A stretch of DNA of 64,000 bases. Source: Astropecten irregularis (lineage: Eukaryota > Echinodermata > Asteroidea > Paxillosida > Astropectinidae). Each line of letters starts with the position of its first letter. The stretch's first letter is position 1. Made by a program: the position numbers and the translations under genes. The notes beneath the pieces are model-generated. The model searched no databases. It was not told where the DNA came from and saw nothing but the letters and a program-made list of their open reading frames with translations. The DNA lies in assembly GCA_963971285.1 (NCBI GenBank), contig OZ020248.1, positions 22,589,873-22,653,872 of the forward strand. Reading direction: 5' to 3'. This document shows, piece by piece, positions 20,775 through 31,322 of this stretch.

Positions 20775-22681
20775 TGCCTTTGTCACACTTACATGGCTTT
20801 TACGTCTGACAATTTTTCCTTGTTTTTTTTGTCATGATTTCAGAGCAATTTCATTAACAAAGATATATGTATGTACAACCATGCATGCTTTTAAGTAAAT
20901 TACAAGAACAAAATGTTAGGTATATGCATGGAAACAGGTCATAATAATACCAAAAAGTATATAAAGGCAAACAAAAAGGTGACACATTTCCAACCGAAAT
21001 TGCATGCTTTACTCACCATACGAGATATTGCACTTGCAAAGTTACCAAGTCAAGACAAAAACAACAGAACAAAGTGAAATAGAACCCAGGTAGACGAGCA
21101 CAAAAAACTCCAAACGCCATAAAAGCAATGCAACTTCCGTCTTTTATTTTCAGCAATCTGGAGTTTCAAATTTTTAATTGGCAAATTCCTGAGCCAGCAA
21201 GGCGATACTCCTGACTTTCGGGTCTTAACTTATTTACCTTGTGTTAAGGACATTGTAAATAAAAACCTGCCCGTGCACTATGAAGTCTAACACGGTGTAT
21301 ATTTGATATGAAACTCGCCAAAGCTTGATTAAACACGGACAGTAATTGATGTGCAATCGATACGTGTTTGTTCGTTGTATGTTGGTTTTTCCTCTCCCCC
21401 TCCTGGAGTCGGTAACGAACACCGAGTTCGAGTTGTACCCAAAACATATCGACATACGCTCCGAAGCACTGTACTTGGTATACAACGCGGATTGTGTACG
21501 CACCGAGCGAGAGTTTTTACCGGTTGTCAGCGGCGTTGTTTTCTAGGGTCACGCGGTCATTTATCGTCGCTACTCGGCGGCCCACAGGGAAGTGAGACGG
21601 GCAAGGTGAATGTCGTTTTGTGGGTGGGAAATGTATAATACAGGACTATAGAGCATGATATAAATGACTTTGTAGTTTGTATAGTGCCATAATTCATTAT
21701 TTGGACTCGCAACGAACTGACACAGGCCTCGGCTGCAAGTGACTTTGTATACGTCAGCGTGTCTGCCCTGGGGCTAGCTGTTGTTACATGTACAATTATG
21801 TATCAGAAATGACTTGGACTCGGCAGTTGATGTTTATGATCCACAAGTCACAATGCAGCATTACCATAGCGTATGAAACACCATCTCGCACCGACTTTGG
21901 TCCACAGCGGAGAAACGCTATGGTAAGTCCATACATTTCCGACACCTGAACTTGAAACTTGTGCTTGTAGTGCAACTGTGCACACGCCGATGATAAAACA
22001 CTGCAGATGACGATGTTTTAATTGGCCTTCAAGTCCACAAACAGAGTCCCTGTGTGTATGTGGGCACGTTATGGTGGATGACAACCAGCAAGATCCTGGT
22101 TTCAGAAGAACTCACCGGTCTGTCAACCATGCATTGTAACCGCCACGAGATGGACACGGGCTTCGAACATCTGTCAAACTGACGTAAGTTCTATAGAGCC
22201 ATCCATTATTACAGTGACTGTTGACATGTCAGCTTATGACAACATCGAGTTAGGTTGCTATCATGCCTAATTAATATTCCAGACTAATGCTTCGTCTGTG
22301 GCAATGGCATTTTGACAATTGCAAAGACGAGACACGTATTGCAGTTTAATACTGTCATCAGCAAGCCAACACGTTATGAAGGGATTAATTTCAAGAGCAA
22401 CAGTCATAATCGGTTGATCGTGTTTGTACACGATCTGAAGTCATTACTGATGTTGCCGATCTGTTAGTATGATCCCTATTATATCGGTGGATTTTAACTA
22501 AAATTGATTGAGACTTGCGGGTACACCATGTTGACTTGAACACTCTTCTTGGATTTTAACTGTTGGCGTTGCGGTCGTTAAACCTGGTGCCTAGCCTAAG
22601 TTGGTGGACGGAATCATTACTTATGACTATGGCCTCCTTGGCTTGGCACTAGGCCTGCTGACACTGTGGCCAAGGAACTCA
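20775..22681. other. Upstream region of gene C
   Basis: A locally GC-richer patch at about 21390-21605 ends in GACGGGCAAG followed by GTGAATG, which could be a non-coding first exon and 5' splice site of gene C. A small inverted repeat (TTACCATAGCGT at 21860 and ACGCTATGGTAA at about 21913) lies further down. No transposon family is recognised here, although 20740-20770 has a decayed tRNA B-box (GCTCGAATCCC). Confidence 0.35.
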
Positions 22682-22774
22682 ATGGATAATGACTTTTGGG
22701 ATGTTCTACAAAACTACACCCGTGTTCCTGTCCAAAAAGACAGGCGACAGTCCGGTGGACGACGCGTCGGATGA
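22682..22774 (+). CDS. Overlapping upstream frame at gene C start
   Basis: An ATG seven bases before the gene C ATG opens a 30-codon frame (begins MDNDFWDVLQNY) that overlaps the gene C coding sequence in another frame and stops at TGA. If used, it would reduce gene C translation. It may equally be incidental. No homology is recognised. Confidence 0.25.
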   Translation: MDNDFWDVLQNYTRVPVQKDRRQSGGRRVG

Positions 22775-23822
22775 CATGAAGTCGAGCGGGAGCGGGGAGG
22801 ATGGGACGGGGAAGAAGAGGAACTCGGCTCCGCTGCCCAGGATACGAGTGGAGGAGTGCGGGCTTACCGTGGACACGAGGAGGAAGAAGGGAGGGGAAGG
22901 AGACCGTCACTACAAGGATGCTGCCGATCAGGGGAGTCCTAAGGGAAGCTCCAAAGCTGGAAGTAAGAGAACCAGAGACAAGGGTCTAGCTGGGGAATCG
23001 ACGAGTGTACGTCGCAGGGAGGGATGGTTGAAGGATGCACGGGACGCCGTGACCAACGGTCAGGACTCTGGCACGATGGAGAGCAGCATCTCCACGGAGT
23101 TTGTGGATTCGCTTCGCATCGGTAAGGCAGACGGCCGTGCTCTGACCAGGGGTCAAGCCCTCCCGGGTCCACTAGATCCCCGCCCGGTCCCAAGGATCCG
23201 CTACACCACCAGAGGGACGGACCCTGCAGGAGGCAGCTGCAGCATCGGCGAAGCGGTCGACACCTTCCAGAAGAAACGCGCTGCCAGCATCGGCGCTGTC
23301 TCCTCCAGGGAGCGGGTGGTCATTCGCCGGCTGGCCGCCAGGCGGTCCGAGGCCACGGCGATCTCGGACTCGCCGCCGGTCACGACGGACAGGATCATTC
23401 GCCGGTTTGGCAGCGACCGGCTCCAGCCGCGTGCCTCGTGGAGAGAGAGACGGTGCCACAGTCTGGAAGACTCCCGCTCGGGCCGACTGGGCATGGTCAG
23501 CAGGAAGTACAAGCGCGGTGGATCGAGTCACGGCGACGAGTACGACTTCAGCCTGACCTTCGTGAATCAAGACGACCTGGTCCGAGATCTGCGCTCACGA
23601 TCAGGCATCGGTCCACTGGGCGTTCCCGCTAGCGGCCCGGACGAATCGAGGTTGGGCAGGCCCGGTGACGGTGACGGGCTCAACGGCGCGTCTGATGGCC
23701 CGAGTTTGAGTCACAGCGTTGACTGTCCCTTGTGTCACCTGTATGAACCATCAAGGTTTGGGCATGTTTGCCCTCCGAACACTCCTCTTGGCCAACACAC
23801 CATATGTGACGAAGCAGTTTGA
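22689..23822 (+). CDS. Gene C: 377-aa Arg/Ser-rich protein with C-terminal Cys motif
   Basis: A GC-rich open frame of 377 codons. I do not recognise the family. The N-terminal half is Lys/Gly/Ser-rich and acidic-basic mixed (DSPVDDASDD, KKRNSAPLPR); the middle is Arg-rich (RERVVIRRLAARRSEA). A more ordered-looking segment DEYDFSLTFVNQDDLVRDL lies at about 285-303. The C terminus has SVDCPLC, then exactly 11 residues, then CPPNTP (Cys about 346, 349 and 361), the same spacing as gene A at 1431. Residues SHSVDCP, Tyr and Gly-x-VCPPN are shared with A. No membrane segment or signal peptide is seen. The start is the first ATG of the frame, but other ATGs lie just upstream in other frames, so the leader may be spliced or the start may be Met5. 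Function is unknown. Confidence 0.8.
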   Translation: MTFGMFYKTTPVFLSKKTGDSPVDDASDDMKSSGSGEDGTGKKRNSAPLPRIRVEECGLTVDTRRKKGGEGDRHYKDAADQGSPKGSSKAGSKRTRDKGLAGESTSVRRREGWLKDARDAVTNGQDSGTMESSISTEFVDSLRIGKADGRALTRGQALPGPLDPRPVPRIRYTTRGTDPAGGSCSIGEAVDTFQKKRAASIGAVSSRERVVIRRLAARRSEATAISDSPPVTTDRIIRRFGSDRLQPRASWRERRCHSLEDSRSGRLGMVSRKYKRGGSSHGDEYDFSLTFVNQDDLVRDLRSRSGIGPLGVPASGPDESRLGRPGDGDGLNGASDGPSLSHSVDCPLCHLYEPSRFGHVCPPNTPLGQHTICDEAV

Positions 23823-24186
23823 CCTGCTACTAAACACAATGGCTACGAGCTCAAACATCTAGGCCAAAGACTCAAGACTGAAACAATACCTACAATCTTT
23901 CCATTTTGCATGAAGTATTCTAAAAGTTTTGCCTTTCTATTTATCTAGATTTTCTATATAAACTCTTAGAGTTGTTTTTATTTATTGCGAAACTGCACAA
24001 GAACAAAATAATTGAAAGAGAGGATTTAGGCACATGGTTGTTTAAAACAACACACAGCAAAAATGTGCATCGGTATGCTATAATGTTATGCTATATACGA
24101 TGCTTTGTAATTGATAAGTTTATCAGTTTGATTGAAAATTTCGGACTAAATGTCCAGAACTTTGGACAGATACCTGATATTTATAA

Positions 24187-24399
24187 GGGCCTATACGAAA
24201 CATGGCTTGAGGCTAGGCTTGGGACTTATTTCGTTACCGCCATTTGAAGCCAAGAAAACAAAAAATGAAGCTACGACGAAGCCGAAGAAAGGTTTCAGCT
24301 TCGCCATATATCTGAAGCCCTCCGTTTTATTACACAAAATGGCATTAGCTTATTAATAAATCACAAGTCTAGCCTCAAGCCTCATTTCGGGAAGGTCCT
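24187..24399. repeat. GGGCCT-TACGAAA inverted-repeat element (family E)
   Basis: GGGCCTATACGAAACATGGC then TTGAGGCTAGGCTTGGGAC at the left; GTCTAGCCTCAAGCCTCATT and TCGGGAAGGTCC at the right. The centre has repeated GAAGCC/GGCTTC words. A related copy is at 26984-27175. Confidence 0.7.
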
Positions 24400-24561
24400 A
24401 TGATTAATGTTTTTCACCCAGGCGTGTGTATGCAGTGTGTGTTCAGTACCCCTAGCTGGGTGGCCACACAAGCAAAGAAATCGTGCTGGCAAAGGTACCG
24501 AGTTTACAGAGTACCGTGTTAAGTGATACCACAATTTACGAAGCATTTACTGCAGCATTGC

Positions 24562-24922
24562 AGGGTAACTTCAGACTTTGGCTTTTGTCAAAGAAATGCA
24601 AGAAAAAGAAATTTTGTCAAATTCATGGGCAAAAAATATCACGAAAGATAAAGAAACAGTCATTGTGAAATTGCCACTCCCATATGGTGCCTACATTTTC
24701 AGAAAACAGCGACAAAATGCCCACATGTATTTTCAAATCTATCTCACCCCGAAGTCAAAACTGTTTTTTTTGGGTCAATTATTGGTTTTACTCTTTTCTG
24801 GATGAATACAGCATTTCAGGCGGAAACGGTTAATAATTATGTTTGTAACATCGCCATCTTTATAACCTGTCACTTGATTTCTGTTTTGGTTCATGCTACC
24901 AAAAGTATAAAGTTACCTTTAA
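24562..24922 (+). repeat. Family A MITE, old copy
   Basis: GGGTAACTTCAGACTTTGGC through TTTTTGGGTCAATTATTGG to ACCAAAAGTATAAAGTTACC. All landmarks are in order but diverged. Confidence 0.75.
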
Positions 24923-25055
24923 AAAATAACCTAGCCACTCTTTCAGCTATAGGCGTGGCCTTCAACTGAAAATCATGGTAGTCAAATTAACGTATGCCCA
25001 TCTTGTGTGAAATTATAGCAACTACTTTAATACAGTTCAGATGCTCATACTTGAG

Positions 25056-25275
25056 CAGGGGCGTAAATACCGGGGGGGGGGGGTTGCATCCCCCCCAGAA
25101 TTGTAGGTGTGGGGGGGGGGGTGCACAATCAACACCCCCCCCCCCAGGTTTCTGTCGTTGGAAAATTAAAAGTATAATGATGCAATGTATGCCAGTTAAA
25201 AAGTATTTAATTATTGTTAAAAGCATACAACATGCGTTTGAGAGATGAAACGCAAGGATAAACTGCCAGGAACGA
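25056..25275 (+). repeat. Poly-G/poly-C dispersed element (family L)
   Basis: CAGGGGCGTAAATACCGG and a G-run, GTTGCATCCCCCCAGAATTG, another G-run, then a C-run and AGGTTTCTGTCG. It is followed by AAAAGTATAATGATGCAATG and GCATACAACATGCGTTTGAG. The whole unit reappears inverted at 61023-61258, so it is a defined repeat and not just homopolymer. Confidence 0.8.
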
Positions 25276-25440
25276 CACGTATTAACTTGCGACGTGTTTC
25301 ACACCGTTGCCAAGGAAGTTGCGACGTGTTAAACGCGTCGCAAGTTTTGTGAAATGGATGGGCGAAAAATCGTAAAATTGCGATGTGTTACACGTCGCAA
25401 ATGTAGTTGCGACGCTTCGCGGAGCTTTATGAAATCGGCC
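25276..25440. repeat. TTGCGACGTGT-rich inverted-repeat sequence
   Basis: TTGCGACGTGT, TTAAACGCGTCGCAAG, TTACACGTCGCAAATG and TTGCGACGCTTCGCGG recur on both strands, and it ends in TTTATGAAATCGGCCTC like the family C elements. Likely a MITE with a GC-rich foldback centre. Confidence 0.5.
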
Positions 25441-25551
25441 TCTGGTTTTCAGTAAACTGTTCACAGTATGGTCAGTAACTAGTTTGATACATTCACATGG
25501 ATTACTGACATTTGGTATTGCATTTTTTGTTTAGCAGAATTATTTTCGACC

Positions 25552-25778
25552 AGGGCCAATATCATACAATTGCTTCAGCACCGTAAAATTTGCTTAAGCA
25601 CCAAAAACCAGTATGCCAGCCAAAAGTCCTAGTGAATGTTATGCTCAGCAAACAATGGCCGAATACAAGTCAAAAGCAGTAAACATCACATGAAAATTGT
25701 GTAAGCCTGGTTGATCAAGGAAGACTTTTCATGCGTAAGCAAATTTTGTGCTTAAGCAGCTCTATGAAATTAGCCCCC
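25552..25778. repeat. GGGCCAATTTCAT MITE (family C2), inverted
   Basis: CAGGGCCAATATCATACAAT on the left and GCAGCTCTATGAAATTAGCC on the right. The centre AATGGCCGAATACAAGTCAA is the complement of the C2 word at 8866, showing opposite orientation. Confidence 0.8.
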
Positions 25779-26661
25779 GGGAGTTTTTTTCAATTTGCAA
25801 GAAAATATTTGTTTGTCTTGAGATGTGGGATTTGGAAGTTTAAGCACAGCTTTCGTAGTGGACAGGTGATTTTTTGTTTTCATCATAAAATGAAGGGAAT
25901 GACGGCAGATGTTATAATAGCTTCGTATCCTGTTCGCAGTTGTTAGTGGAAATTTCAATTTCCAGAATCGTCAGGTTTCAATGGACGCAGGAAGTTGGCG
26001 CCCTCTAGTGTCATAATCAATGCGAGCAATTCCCCCTTTCTTGTGTTTATAAACAAACGGTACTTGCTTGGCATGGGCCGTGAAAATGTTGCAAACCGTT
26101 CAATCTTCTCATCAAGCAGTGACATACGTTTTGAACAAAGTAAGAATTTTTGCAAACCTTCTTGATATTAAAATACATCCCACTGTTCGCTGTTCAGTTT
26201 CAAACAAATCCAACACTAGCCTATTTTGTTTATGGACCATTCGGCACAAATTGTGATATCTGATTGGCGTTCTTTGTGTTGATGGCCCCTCATAGTTTTC
26301 TGCGAGCTGTGATCTTGCAAAAAAAGTTTGTGGCGGTTTTTTTCCCATAACATTTTGATATGTGCCCTTTCCCCTTGCTGTGATTTGACTATAGGGGGCG
26401 CTGTTGACGTTGTGAACTGTTCAGACTGAGGATCTCGTTACATGAATAAAACAATAAACCTATGATGAATAATGTGGCCAATGCGAAGATGATTTTAATT
26501 ATTTGTTATCATCTATTGATGGAATGACTAGAACCAACATTTTACTAATAGTCGAAAAACAGCCTTTTCACAGCCTTAAAGACTTGTTCTTCCTGCAGTG
26601 CATTTTCAATCGTTTTATACCGTTCCATAATTTCATATGAAGAGTTCAAATGACAGGCTTT

Positions 26662-26790
26662 GGGTGCATTCGTTTAGCTCCCCCGGGTCGACACCAGTCA
26701 ACCTCGTCCTCATTCTCTCGCTTGTTTTGTGCAGTAAAACACGACCATTCCCAGTAAGGGCTGACCCGGGGGACCTAAACGAATGCACCC
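26662..26790. repeat. 129-bp GGGTGCATTCGTTTAG MITE (family F)
   Basis: Perfect outer ends GGGTGCATTCGTTTAG and CTAAACGAATGCACCC. Inside are GGGTCGACACCAGTCAACCT and CCATTCCCAGTAAGGGCTGA. A second copy of the same length lies in reverse orientation at 44457-44585. Confidence 0.85.
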
Positions 26791-26983
26791 TTTATTTTGA
26801 TTTAAGACTAATTTGAGGAAGTCCTTATGACGCTGTAGCCAAAAAGGTGCTCTTCCCGCATGCGCGCTCATTCAGTGATCCGCAGTGAAAATGAAAATGA
26901 AATCTTTATCCCTCAGAAACGGGTTTACAAATACCGAAGTGGTTGGCAGAAGAAAATACAATCAGAGAAAGAAGAGTACAATC

Positions 26984-27175
26984 AGAGGCTTGAGATTTAT
27001 TTTGCAACCGCCATTTTGTGCCCTAGATGAAATGAAGGGCTTGAGATATACATGGCGAAGCTGGGGCCTTTTTTCGGCTTCGTCGTGTGGCTTAATCGCT
27101 TCGTTTCGTTGTGTATGCTAGCAAGTAGCAAAATATGTCCCAAGCCTAGCCTCAAGCCTCATTTCGTAAAGGCCC
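26984..27175. repeat. GGGCCTTTACGAAA element (family E)
   Basis: Left GAGGCTTGAGATTTATTTTG, right CCCAAGCCTAGCCTCAAGCC and ATTTCGTAAAGGCCC, with central GGCTTCGTCGTGTGG. Same family as 24187-24399. Confidence 0.65.
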
Positions 27176-27187
27176 ATGAGTGACAAT

Positions 27188-27285
27188 ACACGGGTTTACA
27201 CCTTGGCGGCCATCTTAGATTTTGATCGCGACTTCAAAACGAGGCACTTCCACGCATGCGCACTTTTCGAAGTGTAAACCCGTGT
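27188..27285. repeat. 98-bp ACACGGGTTTACAC MITE (family G) with GCATGCG core
   Basis: Ends ACACGGGTTTACAC and GTGTAAACCCGTGT are perfect complements. Inside are GATCGCGACTTCAAAACGAG and CACGCATGCGCAC. The last resembles the NRF-1 binding palindrome. A second copy is at 29785-29872 and a half copy at 29888-29950. Confidence 0.85.
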
Positions 27286-27549
27286 ATGCCTACTTGGCAC
27301 GTTAGTGGAGCATGAGATATCAGCAGAGGGCGCTCTTCCGTCCTGATTCTAGCTTGCACTGTGCAGACCTGTATAAAAACAATTTCATCTGTGACACCGA
27401 TTTTTTAACGTGTCAAATTATTACTTAGTTTGATGTAAGGTTATGCATGACGGAAATACATACGATAATTGATTTTGCGGTTACACCATGAGACATACAT
27501 TTTTTTAAACTCTTTTTTTGAGTTGAGTGGCTCTGAAATGGCCGGATAA

Positions 27550-27592
27550 CTCAACGTTCCAGCCAGTATGCTCTTTCCGTCTTCAGGAGAAT
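27550..27592 (-). ncRNA. Hammerhead-like hairpin (family I), degraded
   Basis: On the minus strand: CTGAAGA, CGGAAAG, loop AGCATA, CTGGCTG, GAAC GTT GAG. The order is as in copies at 10953 and 19090, but two stem pairs are lost, as expected of an old copy. Confidence 0.35.
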
Positions 27593-27872
27593 ACTGAAGC
27601 TGTGAGATGGAGACTGGACCTGTAGATCTATTGCAGACCTGGTCAAAGTCTAAGTCATGCTTGCCAGGTCAGCCGATTATTGCTAATTTAGTTATTACAT
27701 GTACCACCTATTTTTCCCCCACATTCCAAATTCCAGTCAGTTTTTGTAAAAAAAAAAATCATTGCCCCAATGTTCATTAAGCACGTAGTCAAAGTCAGGT
27801 CCAAGCCCGATTTTGATAAAGTTATCGTGATCGCACAATGTATTAATTGCACCAACGGCGCAAATTATACTC

Positions 27873-28200
27873 TTAAAGTTGCTGTACTATAATACTTTGG
27901 TAACATACAAAAACAGAAATTTCCACAGATTTACCTATAACTTACTGGGAATAAAGAATATAGCGACCGGTAGAAACATACTGTTAAAATGTTTCTACCT
28001 GGAATACTTATCCAGCATGTCCAGAAAAGAGCAAAACCAAAGACCGCGAATACATGTAACTTTTTTCACTGTTTTCCCAAAACGTGTGCACCGTATGGGA
28101 CTGGAAATTTCACAGATTACTATTTCTGCATTTTCCTCTATGTTTTTGCCCATGAATCTGCATTTCTTTGACAAAGGTTAAAGTATGAAGTTACCTTTAA
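27873..28200 (-). repeat. Family A MITE
   Basis: TTAAAGTTGCTGTACTATAA at the left and AAAGTATGAAGTTACCTTTA at the right. It includes GTAGAAACATACTGTTAAAA and GCCCATGAATCTGCATTTCT. Confidence 0.8.
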
Positions 28201-28856
28201 ACAAAGTGGTGCTTTCCTGCTAAAAGGTTATCTTTGCTGTGTTCTATAGTCACGCACTATTTAGCGCGGTGTAGCCCTCGTTATTCAAATTACACGCGTA
28301 TTTCATGTCCGCTACGTGTTACATGTGTTTATGTTTGACAAGCAGAATACAACAGTCGTAACAATAGAAGTGACACATTTCCTAAGTACACAAGCTCCCT
28401 TCAACCTGATATGTTATTTGCTATGATACTCCCTGTGGTACTCTAATGGATCAAGTTATGTTGTGAAATAGTGCAGGACAATGCAGTGTTTGTTCTTTGA
28501 AGTTGGTTTGGTTTACTTTCAAATTAGTGTGGGCAGTAATCTGTTTCGACCAAGAGTTCTTTTTATGTTGATTTTTGTGTTCGCTTGTGAAACAAAAACA
28601 ATATGCTGTTGTAACAAAAGTTGCCGCAAATAATGCGATACTTTTACCTAGCAACAGCGCGCATGCGTGCTGTTGCATGGCAACAAGTCCTTGGAAGGAA
28701 GCAGACCATGGCATAATGACTGTAACGATATACATGTAGAGATCACAGTGAATGACAAAGCTCATTGCAAATCATATGGTGCAAATAATGTAGCTTATTA
28801 TTGGTCGCATGAGGGCGCTGTTTCGACTGCCATATTTGTAGTACAAACACAGATCA

Positions 28857-29085
28857 GGGGCCTTTCTCAAAGCTCGGCTCCGGCTCCGTCTCCGTCTCCG
28901 GCTCCGCCTCCATTTCATGAATCCATGTTAAAATTACGGGTATCTTCGGGTCGGGAGTAAATTCTCTTATTTGAAAAAGAAAACAGAGCCCCAGCTTCAA
29001 TGAAAAACCACAGCCTATATTTTCATCGTATGGAATACAGAGGCGAAGTCCGAGCCTGAGCCTGAGCCGAGCTTTGAGAAAGGCC
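28857..29085. repeat. Inverted-repeat element with hexamer (GGCTCC)n arms (family D variant)
   Basis: GGGGCCTTTCTCAAAGCTCG then GGCTCC/GTCTCC repeats on the left, and GAGCCTGAGCCTGAGCCGAG with CTTTGAGAAAGGCC on the right. The centre has AGAAAACAGAGCCCCAGCTT, as in 31049 and 57555. The end sequence differs from the other D copies. Confidence 0.75.
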
Positions 29086-29223
29086 GCAGATCGTAGCGAT
29101 ACAAACATTTTTTTTTTTGATGAAGTAAATTTACTAATTGAGTGAATCTATTCAGATATTTCTGAATATTTATAAGGTAAGGGGTCAATCAAATTGTTCA
29201 ATGTTTTTGAAAAACAAAATTAT

Positions 29224-29551
29224 TGAAGACTCTATACGTTTGTGCACTCTGAAAAAAAATCCTCACGCGCTTTTGCAATGGTCCCGTGTACAAACCATAA
29301 TTACGAAGGCTGGGAACTTGACCGCATTTCACTGACTATGCCAACGACTGGTTCATGAGACGCCTATAGGCAAGCCCGTGGAGACATTATGGATCAACAC
29401 GGGTTGTGACATGAAATGGTCATTGATTATGTTTGGCATAGTCAGTAACATTAGGTCAAGTTCCCAGACTTCGTGCATAACTTTATGCATGGGATCATTG
29501 CTAAAGTGCGCGAGGTTTTTTTTTTCAGTGTACAAGGGTGTAGACCACTAA
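29224..29551. repeat. Inverted-repeat element with CTCACGCGCTTT ends (family J)
   Basis: CTGAAAAAAAATCCTCACGC at the left is complementary to GCGCGAGGTTTTTTTTTTCAG at the right with minor changes. The centre AACACGGGTTGTGACATGAA is highly conserved with the copy at 47791-48116. Confidence 0.8.
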
Positions 29552-29784
29552 ATAATTTGCCAATTTTGCAGATTATTTGAGATGTTTGATGGAAAACAAA
29601 GGTCATCACCATCTAACATGATTCGTGCCATGGTGTGAGCAAACACAGTGAAGAGAAATATCCATCTACATCTAGTTACAGTTACTATGGTTACGTCTCA
29701 TAAAGAGCCCTCGATTTTGATTCTATTTGTCATCAGTCTAATAAGAGCGGCCTGCGCACGCATCACGTGCAACTTTCGGCCAAT

Positions 29785-29872
29785 ACACGGGTTTACACTT
29801 CCAAAAAAGCGCATGCGTGATAGTGCCTCGTTTTGAAGTCGCGATCAAAACTGCAGAAGTGTAAACCCGTGT
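29785..29872. repeat. 88-bp ACACGGGTTTACAC MITE (family G)
   Basis: Perfect complementary ends ACACGGGTTTACACTTC and GAAGTGTAAACCCGTGT. It contains GCGCATGCGTGA and TTGAAGTCGCGATC. It lies in inverted orientation relative to 27188-27285. Confidence 0.85.
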
Positions 29873-29887
29873 ACTACTTCGACAATG

Positions 29888-29950
29888 GACGGGCTTACAC
29901 TTAGAAAAGTGCGCATGCGTGGAAGTGCCTCGTTTTGAAGTTGCTTTGAT
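29888..29950. repeat. Family G MITE, half copy
   Basis: ACGGGCTTACACTTAGAAAA, then GTGCGCATGCGTGGAAGTGC and TCGTTTTGAAGT. The right end is missing. It sits 15 bases after the complete copy. Confidence 0.75.
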
Positions 29951-30363
29951 CTCTGTGAGGGCGCGGTGTGAGTTATGACGTCATATGCAAGGAGTCTGTA
30001 ATAGTATAATCTACCGATATAAGTACATTGTACATGTACGTGGAACACTACAATAATACCAAGTTCGTTAACGTTTAATTTTGTTGGCACTTCTGAGAAA
30101 TAAAGGCAGGTTTGATCCGAACTAACTGCTCGTTTGGTGCATTCCGTTGCTTTATTGCATACATTCTGACTATTAAAGCCGTAGCCTTTAAATTCAGTCG
30201 TTTGGGCACGTGCACGAACCCCACCCACTTTAACAGGATATTGTGGGTTTCCATAAATACACCGTATAATTTATAACAAGAATTAATATCTTTAGAAATA
30301 AGTTTGTAGCTCTATTTCATTTTATTTATCGGTCGTAAAAATGTAGCCTTTTTCAAAAGCCCG

Positions 30364-30690
30364 CTCTAGTCAAAATTTTCTTTGTTCACTTTTCAATGAC
30401 TGAAAGGTAGTATCATACTTTGGTAAGAAACCAAAACAGAAATGCTCACAGATTACGTGTAACTTTCAGGGTATGAAGATGGTGCTGGTAGAAACCTACT
30501 GTTAATTTTTTCCGCCTGAAATGGTCCAGAAATTAGTAAAACAACGACCGAAAATCTTTTTGATCCTTTAAAAGATCAAAAATAAAAGAAAAAAATTGTT
30601 AAGAAATACTGTGGCCGTTTTTTTACGATTTTCTCAAAAAGTTGGCACCGTATATATTCATTCAGTTTCCCGTGTGGTTATTTGGTGACT
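30364..30690 (+). repeat. SINE interrupted by a family A MITE
   Basis: The SINE words CCGCTCTAGTCAAAATTTTC and TTTGTTCACTTTTCAATGAC stop at 30403. A minus-orientation family A element (AAAGGTAGTATCATACTTTG to about TTGGCACCGTAT) fills 30404-30655. The SINE then resumes with TTCAGTTTCCCGTGTGGTTA. In intact SINEs this point reads TTTAAA, a suitable target for a TTAA-type insertion. The MITE has lost its right end. Confidence 0.7.
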
Positions 30691-31048
30691 TTTTTCAAAA
30701 GACATAGTGTTGATTGCATACATGCAATTCATGGATCGTTCGTCACGGTAAATTTAGTTTGTAAAGGTGTAAAAGTTAGAGTGCGAAAAAATTCAAATGG
30801 GCAATTCAAAGCGTAATGCGACTGACCGTTCACTATACAAAGCCTGCAACATTTTCAATAGAATTACTTAAAGCTTTGGGTGTCAAGTTGAAATCAGTAT
30901 ATAAACTTGACAGAAAGACTCATCCTTGTAAAACATATACCACTAAGTTAATATAGAATTGATAAATACAAATGTAATGCGACTGACCATGGAATTGCCC
31001 AAATGAGTTATCAAGTTTCATATTATAGAAATCAGTGGATTGCATCTG

Positions 31049-31276
31049 TGGGCGTTTACGAAACGGAGGCTCAGGATTCGTCTCAGGCTCCGGCTCCATT
31101 TTGTGAATCCATTCTGAAATAACTGGTATATTTTGGCCGCGGTTCTGAAGTCGATTCTCTGGTTTGAAAAGGAAGACAGAGCTTCAGCTTCATTGAAAAA
31201 ACACAATATTGTCAGCATATGGGTGTCAGAGCTGGAGCCCGAGCCTGAGCCTAAGCCTCCGTTTCGTAAACGCCCA
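31049..31276. repeat. GGGCGTTTACGAAACGGAGG element (family D)
   Basis: GGGCGTTTACGAAACGGAGG and its exact complement at the right end. Arms continue with CTCAGG/CCTGAG hexamers, and the centre has GAAAAGGAAGACAGAGCTTC. It ends about 45 bases from the stop codon of gene D. Confidence 0.85.
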
Positions 31277-31322
31277 TAATGCATGTGAGCTCGCAGTCTT
31301 CAAAGTCCGTATACAGTATTCA

